The notes under the pieces: generated by a model
Told to the model about the DNA's origin: nothing
The model's database searches: none
What the model saw: the letters and a program-made list of their open reading frames with translations, nothing else
In this document: positions 10,762 to 20,429 of the stretch, piece by piece
Position numbering within the stretch: the first letter of the stretch is position 1
Layout: each line of letters begins with the position of its first letter
Position numbers and translations under genes: made by a program
Assembly: GCA_039105265.1 (NCBI GenBank)
Contig: JAPFFF010000003.1
Span: 1,054,001-1,118,000 of the forward strand
Direction of reading: 5' to 3'
DNA: 64,000 bases
Origin: Tritrichomonas musculus
Lineage: Eukaryota > Parabasalia > Tritrichomonadida > Tritrichomonadidae

Positions 10762-11217
10762 TTTAATTTTTTCGTATTATGTGGCATTGTAACAGAATGT
10801 TTCTTTTATTAGATATTATATATATATATTAAACTTTTTATATTTATGAATATTTTCGCTCTTGACTTGATAGAGATTTGTTATTTTTTCATATTTATTG
10901 ATTATCATCAATGGTTTAAATATGTTTTAATCATTCAAATAATGTAAAAAAATGATATTTGCAATCTCATTCATTAATCTATCAGATAACTAATTAACTA
11001 AAAAATTTTTATAATCAGAAAAAATATCATATCCTTAATTAACACAATATAATTCCATATCAATTTTCATGTTTTAACTTTTTATTGAATATATGAACAT
11101 ATTATTAAAGATATATGATATCTATTAAATCAAAAATATTTAAATATTGGGTTTTATACAAACAAACTTCGAGTGTATTAGTATATTATAATCATTTTTA
11201 TATCTATTTTTTGATTT
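10762..11217. other. A+T-rich intergenic spacer
   Basis: Between two convergent genes. Simple TA and T runs only; nothing gene-like was seen. Confidence 0.6.
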
Positions 11218-12255
11218 TCACATGGTATAAAAGTCTGGATCGAAAAATTCTCTGAATGAGTAAGCATCCTGATTTCCATCGAACCTTGTATTTCTTGCAA
11301 AAGGTTTAGGAGATAATGGACGATCAAGAATGTCGAAATGATTTAATATCATTCCATATTTTTCATTGATCCATGTCCAAAATTTTTTAAGTGCAATTGT
11401 ATGAGTATCTAAAGCTGTTAATTGGGCACTGCGAAGAAAAACAACATCTGAAAGATCGTAAAGATAAATTGGTTGTATTCCAGCTTTTTTAAGTTGTTCA
11501 AAAAGAGGAGGTAGCCACATATTGCATTTCATCCCACCAACTATTAAATGAGTTAATCCTCTTTCTTTGGCTAAGTAAACAACATTTATATGACTATTGT
11601 ATTTATAACAATTTTCATAATTAAAAACTTCATCTTTATCATTTTTATTTGGTTTATCTATGCTATCATACTCATTTACGGATACAAAAAGATCGCTTTG
11701 AGTTGAATACAAAATATCATGATGAATTGATCCATTTAATGGTATTGGATTTGTATCAAATTCTTCATAAAGGCAATTGTCTTTGACAAGAGGAGAAGTT
11801 TCATCTAGATGAAGTGGTAACTTTGAATTTATTGATTGATCAATTTGAGATTTAATTGTTGGATTTATTGGTGTTGGTGCATCTGTTAAAGAATTGAAAA
11901 TAATAGTCATACCAAAAGAAAGACAAAATTGAGAAATTCTATTGATCTCTGGAGCGATTAGATCTACTCTATCTGTATAATACGGGCACGAATATGTATT
12001 GTGGTAATTAAAATAAAGGCCGACCTTTTGTGGGTTAAGACTAAGAGTTTTTTGTAATGATGAAGATAAATTAACAATAAGGGAAAATTGATCACTTTTA
12101 TAATCGTAATTATGATTTTGGGATTTTTCAAAGAATGTTGTAGAAATCATTAAATAAAACATAAAGCAAACTAGAGCAGAGAGCACTGCTAAAACGATAT
12201 ATCTGAGATCAATAGTGTCACGCCTTCTGTGATTCAGAGAAAATGCAGATATCAT
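11218..12255 (-). CDS. Membrane-anchored isochorismatase-like hydrolase fold protein
   Basis: 345 residues. A basic N-terminus and one hydrophobic helix (about 19-40) predict a type II membrane protein with a lumenal or extracellular domain. The domain has the order of the isochorismatase/nicotinamidase fold: an opening strand VGLYFNYHN, a helix then FGMTIIFNSLTDAP, the LFVSVNEYDS segment, and a closing THLIVGGMKCNMWLPP followed by a helix. In active family members this last strand reads GxxTxxCV with the nucleophilic Cys. Here Cys is offset, so standard catalysis is doubtful. A linker of ~80 residues is longer than usual. Assignment is by fold pattern only; an alternative is an unrelated Rossmann-like surface protein. 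Confidence 0.45.
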   Translation of the reverse strand: MISAFSLNHRRRDTIDLRYIVLAVLSALVCFMFYLMISTTFFEKSQNHNYDYKSDQFSLIVNLSSSLQKTLSLNPQKVGLYFNYHNTYSCPYYTDRVDLIAPEINRISQFCLSFGMTIIFNSLTDAPTPINPTIKSQIDQSINSKLPLHLDETSPLVKDNCLYEEFDTNPIPLNGSIHHDILYSTQSDLFVSVNEYDSIDKPNKNDKDEVFNYENCYKYNSHINVVYLAKERGLTHLIVGGMKCNMWLPPLFEQLKKAGIQPIYLYDLSDVVFLRSAQLTALDTHTIALKKFWTWINEKYGMILNHFDILDRPLSPKPFARNTRFDGNQDAYSFREFFDPDFYTM

Positions 12256-12434
12256 AAAATTGTTAACAAAAAAAAAATTGAAAAGAAAAATGAGAGGAGA
12301 GAAAATCCTATTTAATTATAACAACAACAACATAATTTAAAAGTCTATTTAAGAAATATATACAACATTAATGGTGTAAGAATATAAAAATATATGAAAT
12401 ATATTTTGGAAGTTATAAAAAAAAAAAAAAAGAT

Positions 12435-13037
12435 CTATTGATGATATAATACTTTTGAAGCAATAATGCAAATAACAGAAAGTAAACCATAAAAAATAAT
12501 ACTACACCAAAATAATGCTATTGGAGTTTTCATTCCTCTTCCATTTTTAAAAACATGATTAAAAGCTTTCTCAATTTCAGGCAAGCAATCATTCATATCC
12601 AAGCAGTTATGTTTGTCTTCAAATTCATTGCCATAAGAATCGGTATTCCAATGCTGAGCAACTCTGTTAAATATTTTTTCTTCATTTTTTTTGCGCATTA
12701 CAACTAAATGGTAAATTGCGGCGGCAGTAAACAATAAATTAGCCAAATTTCGAATAACATAAGCAAATTTTCGATAATATTGTGATTTGTTGCAAAACAC
12801 GCACCACTGGAGAATAAATGCAATTACAACTATAATTGCGGCAATGAGGAAAAAAATGGAAGTCACATACAGATCATGTTGTTTCTTATTGAAAAATGGC
12901 GTTGATACCACAATATCAAGTTGATAAATTTCCATTGCTAAAATAACAAAAATTGATAAAATCTCGCAAGTTGTTAAAAGTACTATAAACAAAATACCTA
13001 CAAATTGTAAAATGTTCATACATGTTTTATTTGCCAT
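12435..13037 (-). CDS. Four-TM tetraspanin-like membrane protein
   Basis: 200 residues with four hydrophobic helices (about 8-33, 55-78, 88-112, 172-196). The longest loop lies between TM3 and TM4 and holds a short Cys pair (HNCLDMNDC). That topology is the tetraspanin one, and trichomonads carry many tetraspanin-like surface proteins. The CCG motif that defines canonical tetraspanins is absent, so a lineage-specific four-TM family is equally possible. The ATG at 13037 puts TM1 immediately after a short polar start. Confidence 0.5.
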   Translation of the reverse strand: MANKTCMNILQFVGILFIVLLTTCEILSIFVILAMEIYQLDIVVSTPFFNKKQHDLYVTSIFFLIAAIIVVIAFILQWCVFCNKSQYYRKFAYVIRNLANLLFTAAAIYHLVVMRKKNEEKIFNRVAQHWNTDSYGNEFEDKHNCLDMNDCLPEIEKAFNHVFKNGRGMKTPIALFWCSIIFYGLLSVICIIASKVLYHQ

Positions 13038-13596
13038 CTTATCTTTGGTGATAAAAGCAATAAAAACTTTTACGATCTAATTGTAGACGACCGTTTAAGC
13101 TATTCATTCGAACGAACGAATATATTCAAGAATGAATTTAATGGCACTATTTATTAAATATTCCATATAGAAAAGTCTAGCATAAAATAAAAAAACATAA
13201 AGTCATTTTAATACAATGATTATATTTTGATTTCTTTTTTTTTATGTGGATATGTCTCAATATATATTATTATCACGAATGTGAATGTTTTATATTTGAC
13301 TTTCTTCTCTAAAAAGATCAAATTTATTATGAGAAAAAAAACTTTTATGATTTGAATATCTTTGTTCAATTGGCATTTATATAAAATAGAATCTATTATT
13401 CTTGGTATATTAATATCAATATCTCTAAACAATAATATATTTTTTTTTTTTTATCTTCCAAGATATTGTAAAAAATTTATTTTGAATTGCTTCTAAAGAC
13501 CAGATTTTAATTTCTATAGGGAGTGATCGTTCTTATCAAAATTTCTTAGATAATCATTGGTCGTTTTCAAAGAAAAAAAATTCATAAATTTAACAG
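13038..13596. other. Divergent intergenic region
   Basis: Separates the tetraspanin-like gene (minus) from the nucleostemin-type gene (plus), so it should hold both promoters. There is a T run at 13441-13452. No TCATTA or CCTTT element stands close to either ATG. Confidence 0.5.
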
Positions 13597-14988
13597 ATGA
13601 AAAAAGGACAAAAGAAAGAAAAAAAGAAACAGCACAAAGATATTAAAAATCGTGGTAAAATAAAAAAGGATCCAGACTTTAATTCTTTGCAAAAAGCAAA
13701 AGATGCATTATCAAAGCGTCTTAAGAATGCTCGTCAGCAAACAGGAGCTGATCGTTATAATGAAATTCATGAAGCATTATCCCAACCAGAAATGCCTGTA
13801 GTTGAACAAACAGCAGCTCATGAAGCGTATCGTACTAAATATTTTGCACAATTCAAAAAAGTTGTTGATTCATCTGATGTTTTGCTCGAAGTTTTGGATG
13901 CACGCGATCCTCTTGGATGCCGTTCTAAAAAACTTGAAGATTATATATCTGGTCGAGGTAAAAGGATTATTTTGGTCTTAAATAAAGTGGATCTTGTTCC
14001 AGTTGAGGTATGTAACAAATGGTTAACGTTCCTTCGAAGAGAGTATCCTACAGTTTTATTTAAAAGTTCAAATAACCCGACCAAAGCAAACTACGTTCCA
14101 ATGCATGACGGAAAATGGCGTTCATCAGACGTTTTTGGAATTGATGATCTTTTAAAGCTTTTAAACAAATTTTCAGGTGGAACAACAATTACAGCTGGTG
14201 TGATTGGACCTCCAAATTCTGGAAAATCTAGTGTAATCAACAGTATATCAAGACGATCGGCTGCAGGAGTTGGCGCAACTCCGGGTTTTACCAAAACAAT
14301 GCAAGAAATTGAAGTTACTTCTCGAATTAGAATTCTAGATTGCCCTGGAGTTGTTCCATCCACTGGATCTGAAATTACACCGTCAATGGTTCTTCGAAAC
14401 TCAATAAAAATTGAGCTTCTTGATGATCCTATCAAGCCTGTTTCATTCATTCTCGACAAAGCTCCAAAAGAAAAACTGGTTGAAGCATATGGAATTTCCT
14501 CTTTCTCAGATGCTGACGATTTCCTTTCACAATTAGCAATTAAAAGAGGGAGAATGTTAAAAGGTGGTCAACCAGATATCGAAAGTATTGCTAGAATTGT
14601 TCTTGAAGACTGGAATAAAGGGAGAATCAAGTACTTCACTATACCTCCAACAGCAGACGATCTTATTGAAGCATCAACTGAACTTATTACCGATAATGGT
14701 GATGTATATTCTCTTGGAAAGACGATAGACTTTGCTGAACAAGATTTCAGGAATTATCAAATACAGCATGTATTCCAGGTTGTTCAAAAGAAGAAAAATG
14801 ATAAAGAGTCTGATAATATGGAGTCGCCAAGTGAAGATGAATATGAAGATGAAAACAATGAAATCAGTGGTCATTCTCTTTTCCCAAAGGATTCAAAACC
14901 AACTGCAACTACTCTTCATCCAGAAGAAAAGGAAGAATTGGACGAAGTTGCCGAACAACTTCAGACAATATCTTTTTCTGGTCTTTAA
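13597..14988 (+). CDS. GNL3: Nucleostemin/GNL3-type circularly permuted GTPase, ribosome assembly
   Basis: 463 residues. A Lys-rich nucleolar-type N-terminus and coiled coil (1-60) lead into a permuted G domain: DARDP (101-105), NKVD (G4, 129-132), then GPPNSGKSS (G1/P-loop, 204-212), GATPGFTK (G2), and DCPGVV (G3, 248-253). The order G4-G1-G2-G3 identifies the YlqF/YawG family. The basic N-terminus and acidic C-terminus match nucleostemin/Nug1, which act in 60S pre-ribosome maturation. The C-terminal ~70 residues are strongly acidic. Stop is TAAA. Nog2 or Lsg1 are less likely because of the length and N-terminus. Confidence 0.88.
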   Translation: MKKGQKKEKKKQHKDIKNRGKIKKDPDFNSLQKAKDALSKRLKNARQQTGADRYNEIHEALSQPEMPVVEQTAAHEAYRTKYFAQFKKVVDSSDVLLEVLDARDPLGCRSKKLEDYISGRGKRIILVLNKVDLVPVEVCNKWLTFLRREYPTVLFKSSNNPTKANYVPMHDGKWRSSDVFGIDDLLKLLNKFSGGTTITAGVIGPPNSGKSSVINSISRRSAAGVGATPGFTKTMQEIEVTSRIRILDCPGVVPSTGSEITPSMVLRNSIKIELLDDPIKPVSFILDKAPKEKLVEAYGISSFSDADDFLSQLAIKRGRMLKGGQPDIESIARIVLEDWNKGRIKYFTIPPTADDLIEASTELITDNGDVYSLGKTIDFAEQDFRNYQIQHVFQVVQKKKNDKESDNMESPSEDEYEDENNEISGHSLFPKDSKPTATTLHPEEKEELDEVAEQLQTISFSGL

Positions 14989-15266
14989 AGAAATTAATTT
15001 TTGTGTATTCTGTTCTAATATTTACAAGTAAACAAAAAATATACAATTGTTATATCTCCAATTTTTTTTTTAAATAAAAATCGAATATTAGAAGTTGAAA
15101 AAATATTGTTTGTTTATTGTTTGGGTAATTAAAAAGCCATATACGATTTGAGCAAAGTTTATAATATAATTTTTCGTTTTCTCAATCAAAAAATGAAATT
15201 TTAAAAATTTTAAATTTGAATGAAAGGTCAATTATTTTAAGAAGATTCACGGTTATGTAAACTAAT

Positions 15267-15288
15267 GACGGTTTTTTTCATGGCCTTT
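15267..15288 (+). promoter_or_regulatory. M3 + M5 type core promoter of eL34
   Basis: GACGGTTT (15267-15274) fits the Myb-like M3 consensus [AGT][AG]C[GC]G[TC]T[TAG], and CCTTT (15284-15288) fits the M5 initiator, both described for Trichomonas vaginalis. The M5 lies 8 bases before the ATG at 15296, giving a very short 5' UTR. Confidence 0.65.
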
Positions 15289-15295
15289 CTTTAGA

Positions 15296-15667
15296 ATGGG
15301 TCTCGATAAACGTTATACTCTCCGTCGCAGCAATCCATATCACACACTTCGTAATCGCGCAGTCCCAGTTCGTACACCAGGCAACAAACTCGTTACACAA
15401 TACTTAACAAAACGTGCAAAGGGAATGATTTGCGCCGAAACAGGAAAACCACTCGCAGGTATTCGTCATTTATCAACAAACAAACTCCGCAGATTAAAGA
15501 AGCATGAACGTACAGTTTCTCGAGCATACGGTGGTGTTTATTGCGGCGAAGTTGTTAAAGATCGTATTATCACAGCCTTCATGGAAGAAGAAGCTCGTGC
15601 AGCTCAAGAAAAGAAGGAATTAGCCGAAAAGAGAGCTGCTCAAGAAGCCAAGAAGAGGGGTAAGTAA
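15296..15667 (+). CDS. RPL34: Ribosomal protein eL34
   Basis: 123 residues, close to the family length. Typical eL34 sequence through the whole chain: the N-terminal LRRSNPYHT segment, VRTPGNKLV, and the zinc-binding-type region around CAETGKPLAGI, followed by LRRLKKHERTVSRAYGG. The last ~30 residues form a charged Glu/Lys/Ala helix. Component of the 60S subunit. Codon choice is visibly richer in C-ending codons than in neighbours, as expected of a highly expressed gene. The stop reads TAAA. Confidence 0.95.
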   Translation: MGLDKRYTLRRSNPYHTLRNRAVPVRTPGNKLVTQYLTKRAKGMICAETGKPLAGIRHLSTNKLRRLKKHERTVSRAYGGVYCGEVVKDRIITAFMEEEARAAQEKKELAEKRAAQEAKKRGK

Positions 15668-16006
15668 ATAAATTTTTCTTTATTAATAATATATTTGACA
15701 AATCGCCTTTTATTTTTTTTTTTTTATTTATTTCTTTTTCTATTTTTATCTCGCTATCAATTTTTCCAGAATGTGCAATCTAAAATAGCATCTATGATAT
15801 AATCTATTCACCAAATATATAAATATTTTATTTACTTATTTAAGTTATAACTGATGATCAGTTACTGATCATATAGCATAATTGTTTCTATAAGAAATCG
15901 TTTTATTTGAGTGGATAATTGATTCTGATTAATTAAAAAAAATAATAAGAAAAAATGTAACAAAATAAAATTTAAGTAATATACTTTATTATCAAGAAAA
16001 ATAAGT
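15668..16006. other. Convergent intergenic spacer with T-rich run
   Basis: Lies between eL34 and ubiquitin-eS31, which are transcribed toward each other. A T run sits at about 15712-15725. Nothing gene-like was seen. Confidence 0.6.
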
Positions 16007-16453
16007 TTAATTGAATATGGTTGCATGGCATTGTCCACAGTAAAGTCGGTTTTTATGTTTGGCCATGAAACAGCCTTGGCATGTTTCGCATTCTTTACGC
16101 TGTGGTTCAACATTTCCATCCTTACTAATCTTGAAAAGTTTGAGAAGCTTTAATTTTTCTTTCTTACGTGTGTGTGGAACCCTTTTCTTTGTTGTGAAGT
16201 TCTTCTTCTTCCTCTTCTTCTTTTTACCACCACGTAAACGAAGCACAAGATGGAGAGTTGAGTCTTTCTGAATTGAGTAGTCTTGAAGAGTGTTTCCGTC
16301 TTCTAATTGTTTTCCAGCAAAGATTAAACGTTGTTGATCGGGAGGAATACCTTCCTTGTCTTGAATCTTAGCTTTGACATCTTCAATACGATCTGTTGGC
16401 TCAACTTCAAGTGTAATGTGCTTCCCTGTCAGAGTCTTGACAAAGATCTGCAT
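16007..16453 (-). CDS. RPS27A: Ubiquitin-eS31 (S27a) fusion protein
   Basis: 148 residues. Residues 1-76 are ubiquitin ending LRLRGG, which is cleaved to release ubiquitin and the 40S protein eS31. The eS31 part has a Lys-rich linker and a C2-C2 zinc ribbon (CETC...CGQC). All seven ubiquitin lysines are kept (6, 11, 27, 29, 33, 48, 63). Relative to animal/plant ubiquitin there are about eight substitutions, including Thr12His and Thr22Arg, unusually many. The start is the ATG at 16453 that begins MQIFVK; an in-frame extension upstream starts only at TTG and overlaps the promoter motif. Stop TAAA. Confidence 0.96.
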   Translation of the reverse strand: MQIFVKTLTGKHITLEVEPTDRIEDVKAKIQDKEGIPPDQQRLIFAGKQLEDGNTLQDYSIQKDSTLHLVLRLRGGKKKKRKKKNFTTKKRVPHTRKKEKLKLLKLFKISKDGNVEPQRKECETCQGCFMAKHKNRLYCGQCHATIFN

Positions 16454-16461
16454 CTGATTAG

Positions 16462-16480
16462 AAAGGCCAGTCAAACCGTT
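16462..16480 (-). promoter_or_regulatory. M3 + M5 type core promoter of ubiquitin-eS31
   Basis: On the minus strand AACGGTTT (16480-16473) is followed 6 bases later by CCTTT (16466-16462), 8 bases before the ATG at 16453. The arrangement mirrors that of eL34, with TGGCCTTTCT nearly shared. Confidence 0.65.
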
Positions 16481-16833
16481 CTGTAAACTCAAATTCGAAA
16501 GCCTTTAAAAACTCAAAAATTAAATAACTTTTTATTAAAATGTATTAGATAAGTAAATTATTTTATTATGCACATAAATTTAATAATAGAATTATACTAT
16601 TATAAAATTAAAAATAATAAATATTAGGAAAGGTAAAAAAAGATATGTCTTTTTTTAGAATTATTCAGAAAATTAAGAAGAACTCAAAAAAATTGAATTT
16701 GAAATTTTATTTTTAATTGTATATTATATAGGGCCACGAAATGAAAACTCATATATAAATATGTAATTTTGATTATTAATATAATAAATAATCTGGAAAA
16801 TCAATTTAATGTGAATATACTATATTTCATTAA

Positions 16834-17163
16834 GGGACGACTATCATATTTTTTTGTAAACATTTCAATATTGAGAAAACTCATAGAAAAGAAAATTCAA
16901 TAGTTGTTGTCTCGGAAAAAGTTTAAAACTTTAAAATTTCACCATTCCGATCATTTTTGTAAAATTTTTACTCCTTTCAACTTTTAAATTTTTATTGAAA
17001 AAAGGGAATAGGCTTAAAAGAAGAATAGAAAAAAATGATATGTAATTTATATAATTTATATATACCAAAATATAGCAAAAATACTCAAGAAATAATTTTT
17101 TTTAAGTCAATTAATTTTGTGATAACTCATAGAATTTTTAACATAGAATTTGATAGTGGTCCC
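16834..17163. mobile_element. TTAA-flanked MITE, family C, copy 1
   Basis: 330 bp flanked by TTAA on both sides (16830-16833 and 17164-17167). Termini are GGGACGACTATCA and, inverted, GGGACCACTATCA. The internal block with CTCATAGAA and CGGAAAAAG is shared with the elements at 50491 and 55048. No real coding capacity; a short open frame overlapping its right end is not believed. Confidence 0.75.
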
Positions 17164-17500
17164 TTAAATGATGAAATGAGTATTTATAAAAAGTTGAAAC
17201 TTTTATTATTTCTTGATTAATTTTCCCTTTTTGAAATTTCATCATATCAGAATCAAATCTTTGTATTTTTGTTCATATTTATTAAAGTTTTATAATTGAT
17301 TTGGTTAATATTTTAATAATGAGGATATGAATAATCAATACCAAAGGTTAAAGAAAAGCAATGAATATGAATACAGAAAAGGAAGAATCAAAATTATTAA
17401 ATTTTGGGAAATAAATATAAATGATATTTTTTCTAAAAAATGTAATGGTTTCAATCAGGAATATAATATTTGTATAACTGCCGTCCTTGAATTACTACCA

Positions 17501-17529
17501 TATACCATTGGTATAATACCAATGGTATA
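17501..17529. repeat. Perfect 14-bp-arm palindrome
   Basis: TATACCATTGGTAT (17501-17514) and its exact reverse complement (17516-17529) are separated by a single A. Each arm is itself nearly palindromic. It lies 170 bases before the permease gene; function unknown, could be a protein-binding site or a repeat junction. Confidence 0.7.
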
Positions 17530-17698
17530 AATACGAGTAATTTTTTAAGAATTGTATGTAATTAGAAAAATTTTAAAGAAACAAACCAGATTAGAGTATA
17601 GCATTGTATTTTTAAATTCAATTTCAACTTGAAATTTTCAAGTTAGCAAATCATTTGATTGAAAGGTTAAAATTTTATGATTTTCAAAAAAATTAACA

Positions 17699-18970
17699 AT
17701 GAGAGGTGGAGATATGCTTGTTGCTGACCATCGTTTTAAAATGCATGGGCACAATAGCAACCACCTCTATTTTTACAGATCTTCAAATCAAGTCGTAATA
17801 TCATTCTTTAGCGCATTTATGATATTAATTAATGGATCAGTAGCCGTTAACTACTTAAAGCTCGGTTCTTACTTTGGAATTGGTATTATTCAAGCGATTT
17901 TACTTTCCCTTGTTCCTTTTTTGCTTTCTCAATTATCTTTCTATATCTTTTTTAGAAGTTGGGTCTTTGGATCAAAATTCACCTATCCAGGTATATGGGT
18001 TCTAGTTTTTGGTCCATTATTTCAATTAATACCACAAATATTAGTTATTTATTCTTATTTTAACTTTACCTTTAAATTGGTTACACTTATTCCTGAAATT
18101 TGGAAGAAATTTTTTAATGATCTTTGTAGCTCGCCACCCAATGTTTTATTGAATGACTGGTTTATTGTTTATCTGGTTGGATTTATATCACTCTTTCCTT
18201 TTCTTTTTGCAAAAAGATTATCATCATTACGATATATGTCATATGTGGCAAACTCTTTCTTAGTTTTAAATATATTATGCATTATTATAGACTTTTTCAT
18301 GCATATTGATCAAATTGATTCATCTAAACTACCTTTATTTGGAGGTAATTATCATGATTCGATGAGAATTTTAATTCAATTTCAATTTGCTTTTTATTTT
18401 CATCCTTTACTACAACTTTCAACAGAGGATTTAGATAATCCCACAAACTTTCGAATTTCAGTATTAACTTGGTCAACAAGTTCTATTAAATTTGCTATAT
18501 TTACTATTATACCAATTCTCAATTTTTGTTCATATTATTCTCGAAACCATTATTCCGAAAAAGCTTTTCTAGATAACTACGAGCCAAAAAATGTGTTGAC
18601 GATTTTTATTGAGATATCAGTATATGCAAATATCCTCCTTACAATTGCATTATTTACTTATATAATTGCACATTCACTAAATGAAATGTTCTTAGTAAAA
18701 CGCCATAAAAGAATGGCAACTATTTTCGGTGGATTATGTGCTTTTCTACTTAACAGTACAATATGTTTTGTTTCTGAAAATGTCAAGAAAGTTTTAAATC
18801 TCATAGGATCTTTCTCAATTTGCATACTTGTATATTTTCTCCCTCCTTTATACTCTATTGCTCTATATAAAACCAAAGATATTCTTTGGTTCATTTTAAG
18901 CTTATTTTTACTCGCAGCTGGTGTGACATTTTCTATCCTCATAATCACACAACAAATCCAAGATTTTTAA
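17699..18970 (+). CDS. Multi-pass transporter, amino acid/auxin permease-like
   Basis: 423 residues with ten or eleven hydrophobic helices spread over the whole chain after a ~35-residue polar N-terminus. The first helix has the broken glycine-containing character of the APC fold (ILINGSVAVNYLKLGSYFGIG), and the size and helix spacing fit the AAAP/SLC36-38 group, which is numerous in trichomonads and imports amino acids. No substrate-defining residue can be named. Stop TAAA. An alternative is another APC-superfamily branch. Confidence 0.5.
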   Translation: MRGGDMLVADHRFKMHGHNSNHLYFYRSSNQVVISFFSAFMILINGSVAVNYLKLGSYFGIGIIQAILLSLVPFLLSQLSFYIFFRSWVFGSKFTYPGIWVLVFGPLFQLIPQILVIYSYFNFTFKLVTLIPEIWKKFFNDLCSSPPNVLLNDWFIVYLVGFISLFPFLFAKRLSSLRYMSYVANSFLVLNILCIIIDFFMHIDQIDSSKLPLFGGNYHDSMRILIQFQFAFYFHPLLQLSTEDLDNPTNFRISVLTWSTSSIKFAIFTIIPILNFCSYYSRNHYSEKAFLDNYEPKNVLTIFIEISVYANILLTIALFTYIIAHSLNEMFLVKRHKRMATIFGGLCAFLLNSTICFVSENVKKVLNLIGSFSICILVYFLPPLYSIALYKTKDILWFILSLFLLAAGVTFSILIITQQIQDF

Positions 18971-20098
18971 AGTATCTCCCTCTTCATGGTACTGATTTTA
19001 TAAAGTGTTTGTATTCCTTCATCTTTAGTTAAATTTGATATTATAATCTTGAAATATTTTATTCAAAACGTAGGAAGCCTTGGAATATTGGCCAAATGTG
19101 CCAAATTGAAACTGTTTTAATCACTTGTAGTAAATACTATTCTATATATATATAAACATATCGATTAGAGTTTTTTACAGAAAATACGTTTTTTCATATA
19201 AGATATGAAGAATGAAGTATAGATTAAAAACTGAGAGTAAAGATAGAAGCATAATACATCATACAAAGTTAGAATTGATCTCACGTCATTAATAATTAAG
19301 AGCATCTCAATTTTCCTGAGATATACCAAGGTAAAGAACCTCTATATATTCCTTTATACTATTAAAAATGTTTTGAAAATTTCACAGCATTGAATGTCAA
19401 ATGCAAATGCCTTACTTAATCGTTGAAAATTATTAGATCTACTTGATTTTTCCCTAACTTAAATGAATGGCTCAACTGTAAAAGACTTTTCAGTAGATCT
19501 TTATATAAAATTTTAAGAAAATTCCTTGAAAATACTTGTACGTACAGAGTTCGTAACTTATGTTCTCTTGTGTATCAAGAAGTAGCTAAGTAAATCGCAT
19601 AGATAAAAAAGAGTTTTTATATAGTAATATTGTTTTTGCCCTATTTACGAATAGATAAGAGCTAAAGAAAAGAAATTAAGACTTTATAAGTTTATAGGCA
19701 ATTTTTGAATTAGTTCATTTTCTTTTCTGAGTCTCCTCAAAGTGAAATTTATTAATTTTGAAGTCGAAATGAGTGTTTAAAAGATACTTTAACTTATACC
19801 AGATTGTATTTTATTATTTTTTTGCGATGGTTTAGTGAGACTTAATTTGTTGATCAATGAAGATGATTTAACTATTATGCTTCTTATAAACTTTTCTCAA
19901 TTTCGTTTATTGAATCAAACATTTTATAGAAATCTTGTTTGTTAACATAGAATAACTTTTAGTTTATATCTTTAGATTGTCTTCATCATTAAGTTGAGAA
20001 ATCATTGTCCAGTAATATGTATCAAGATCTGATCTAAATTTATTATCTGATCAAAACTACTATCAAAACCAACCATCCTATCAAATTATTAAAAAAGT
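18971..20098. other. A+T-rich intergenic region
   Basis: 1.1 kb with no open frame, repeat or RNA signature that I can support. Confidence 0.5.
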
Positions 20099-20413
20099 AT
20101 GTTCTTTAAAAAATTAAGTCTTGATTTAGATGTAGCTATATCGGATTTAAATTGCATTGAAATTGATTCGGAAGGATAGTATCTCAATGAATTGAAATGG
20201 TTTTATGTTGGTGATATCGATGTTGATCTTGCTTCAAATGCCAAACAATTGAGAATCCGAGCACGTTGAGGTTTAAATGTTTATTTTGGAGAGGAAAAAG
20301 ATAATATCATTGTAGTTGTTGATTCTTGTAAATGGAGGTTGAGTGGTGGAGACTTAAGAGAAACAAAAGGATACATACGACCAGTTCGTTCACGAAAACA
20401 TCATTCTTCATAA
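20099..20413 (+). pseudogene. Decayed short gene, family unknown
   Basis: From ATG 20099 one frame reads as coherent protein text for 105 codons (for example WFYVGDIDVDLASNAKQ, DNIIVVVDSCKWRLSGGDL and KGYIRPVRSRKHH) but carries two in-frame stops. Codon use is gene-like. The family is not recognised. It is in the opposite orientation to the decayed gene that follows. Confidence 0.5.
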
Positions 20414-20429
20414 ATTTCTCATTTAAAAT

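Noticed and set aside
17035-17530. Short plus-strand frames (17035-17220, 17327-17530)
   Set aside because: The first overlaps a MITE end and the second runs into a palindrome; neither has conserved-looking text.
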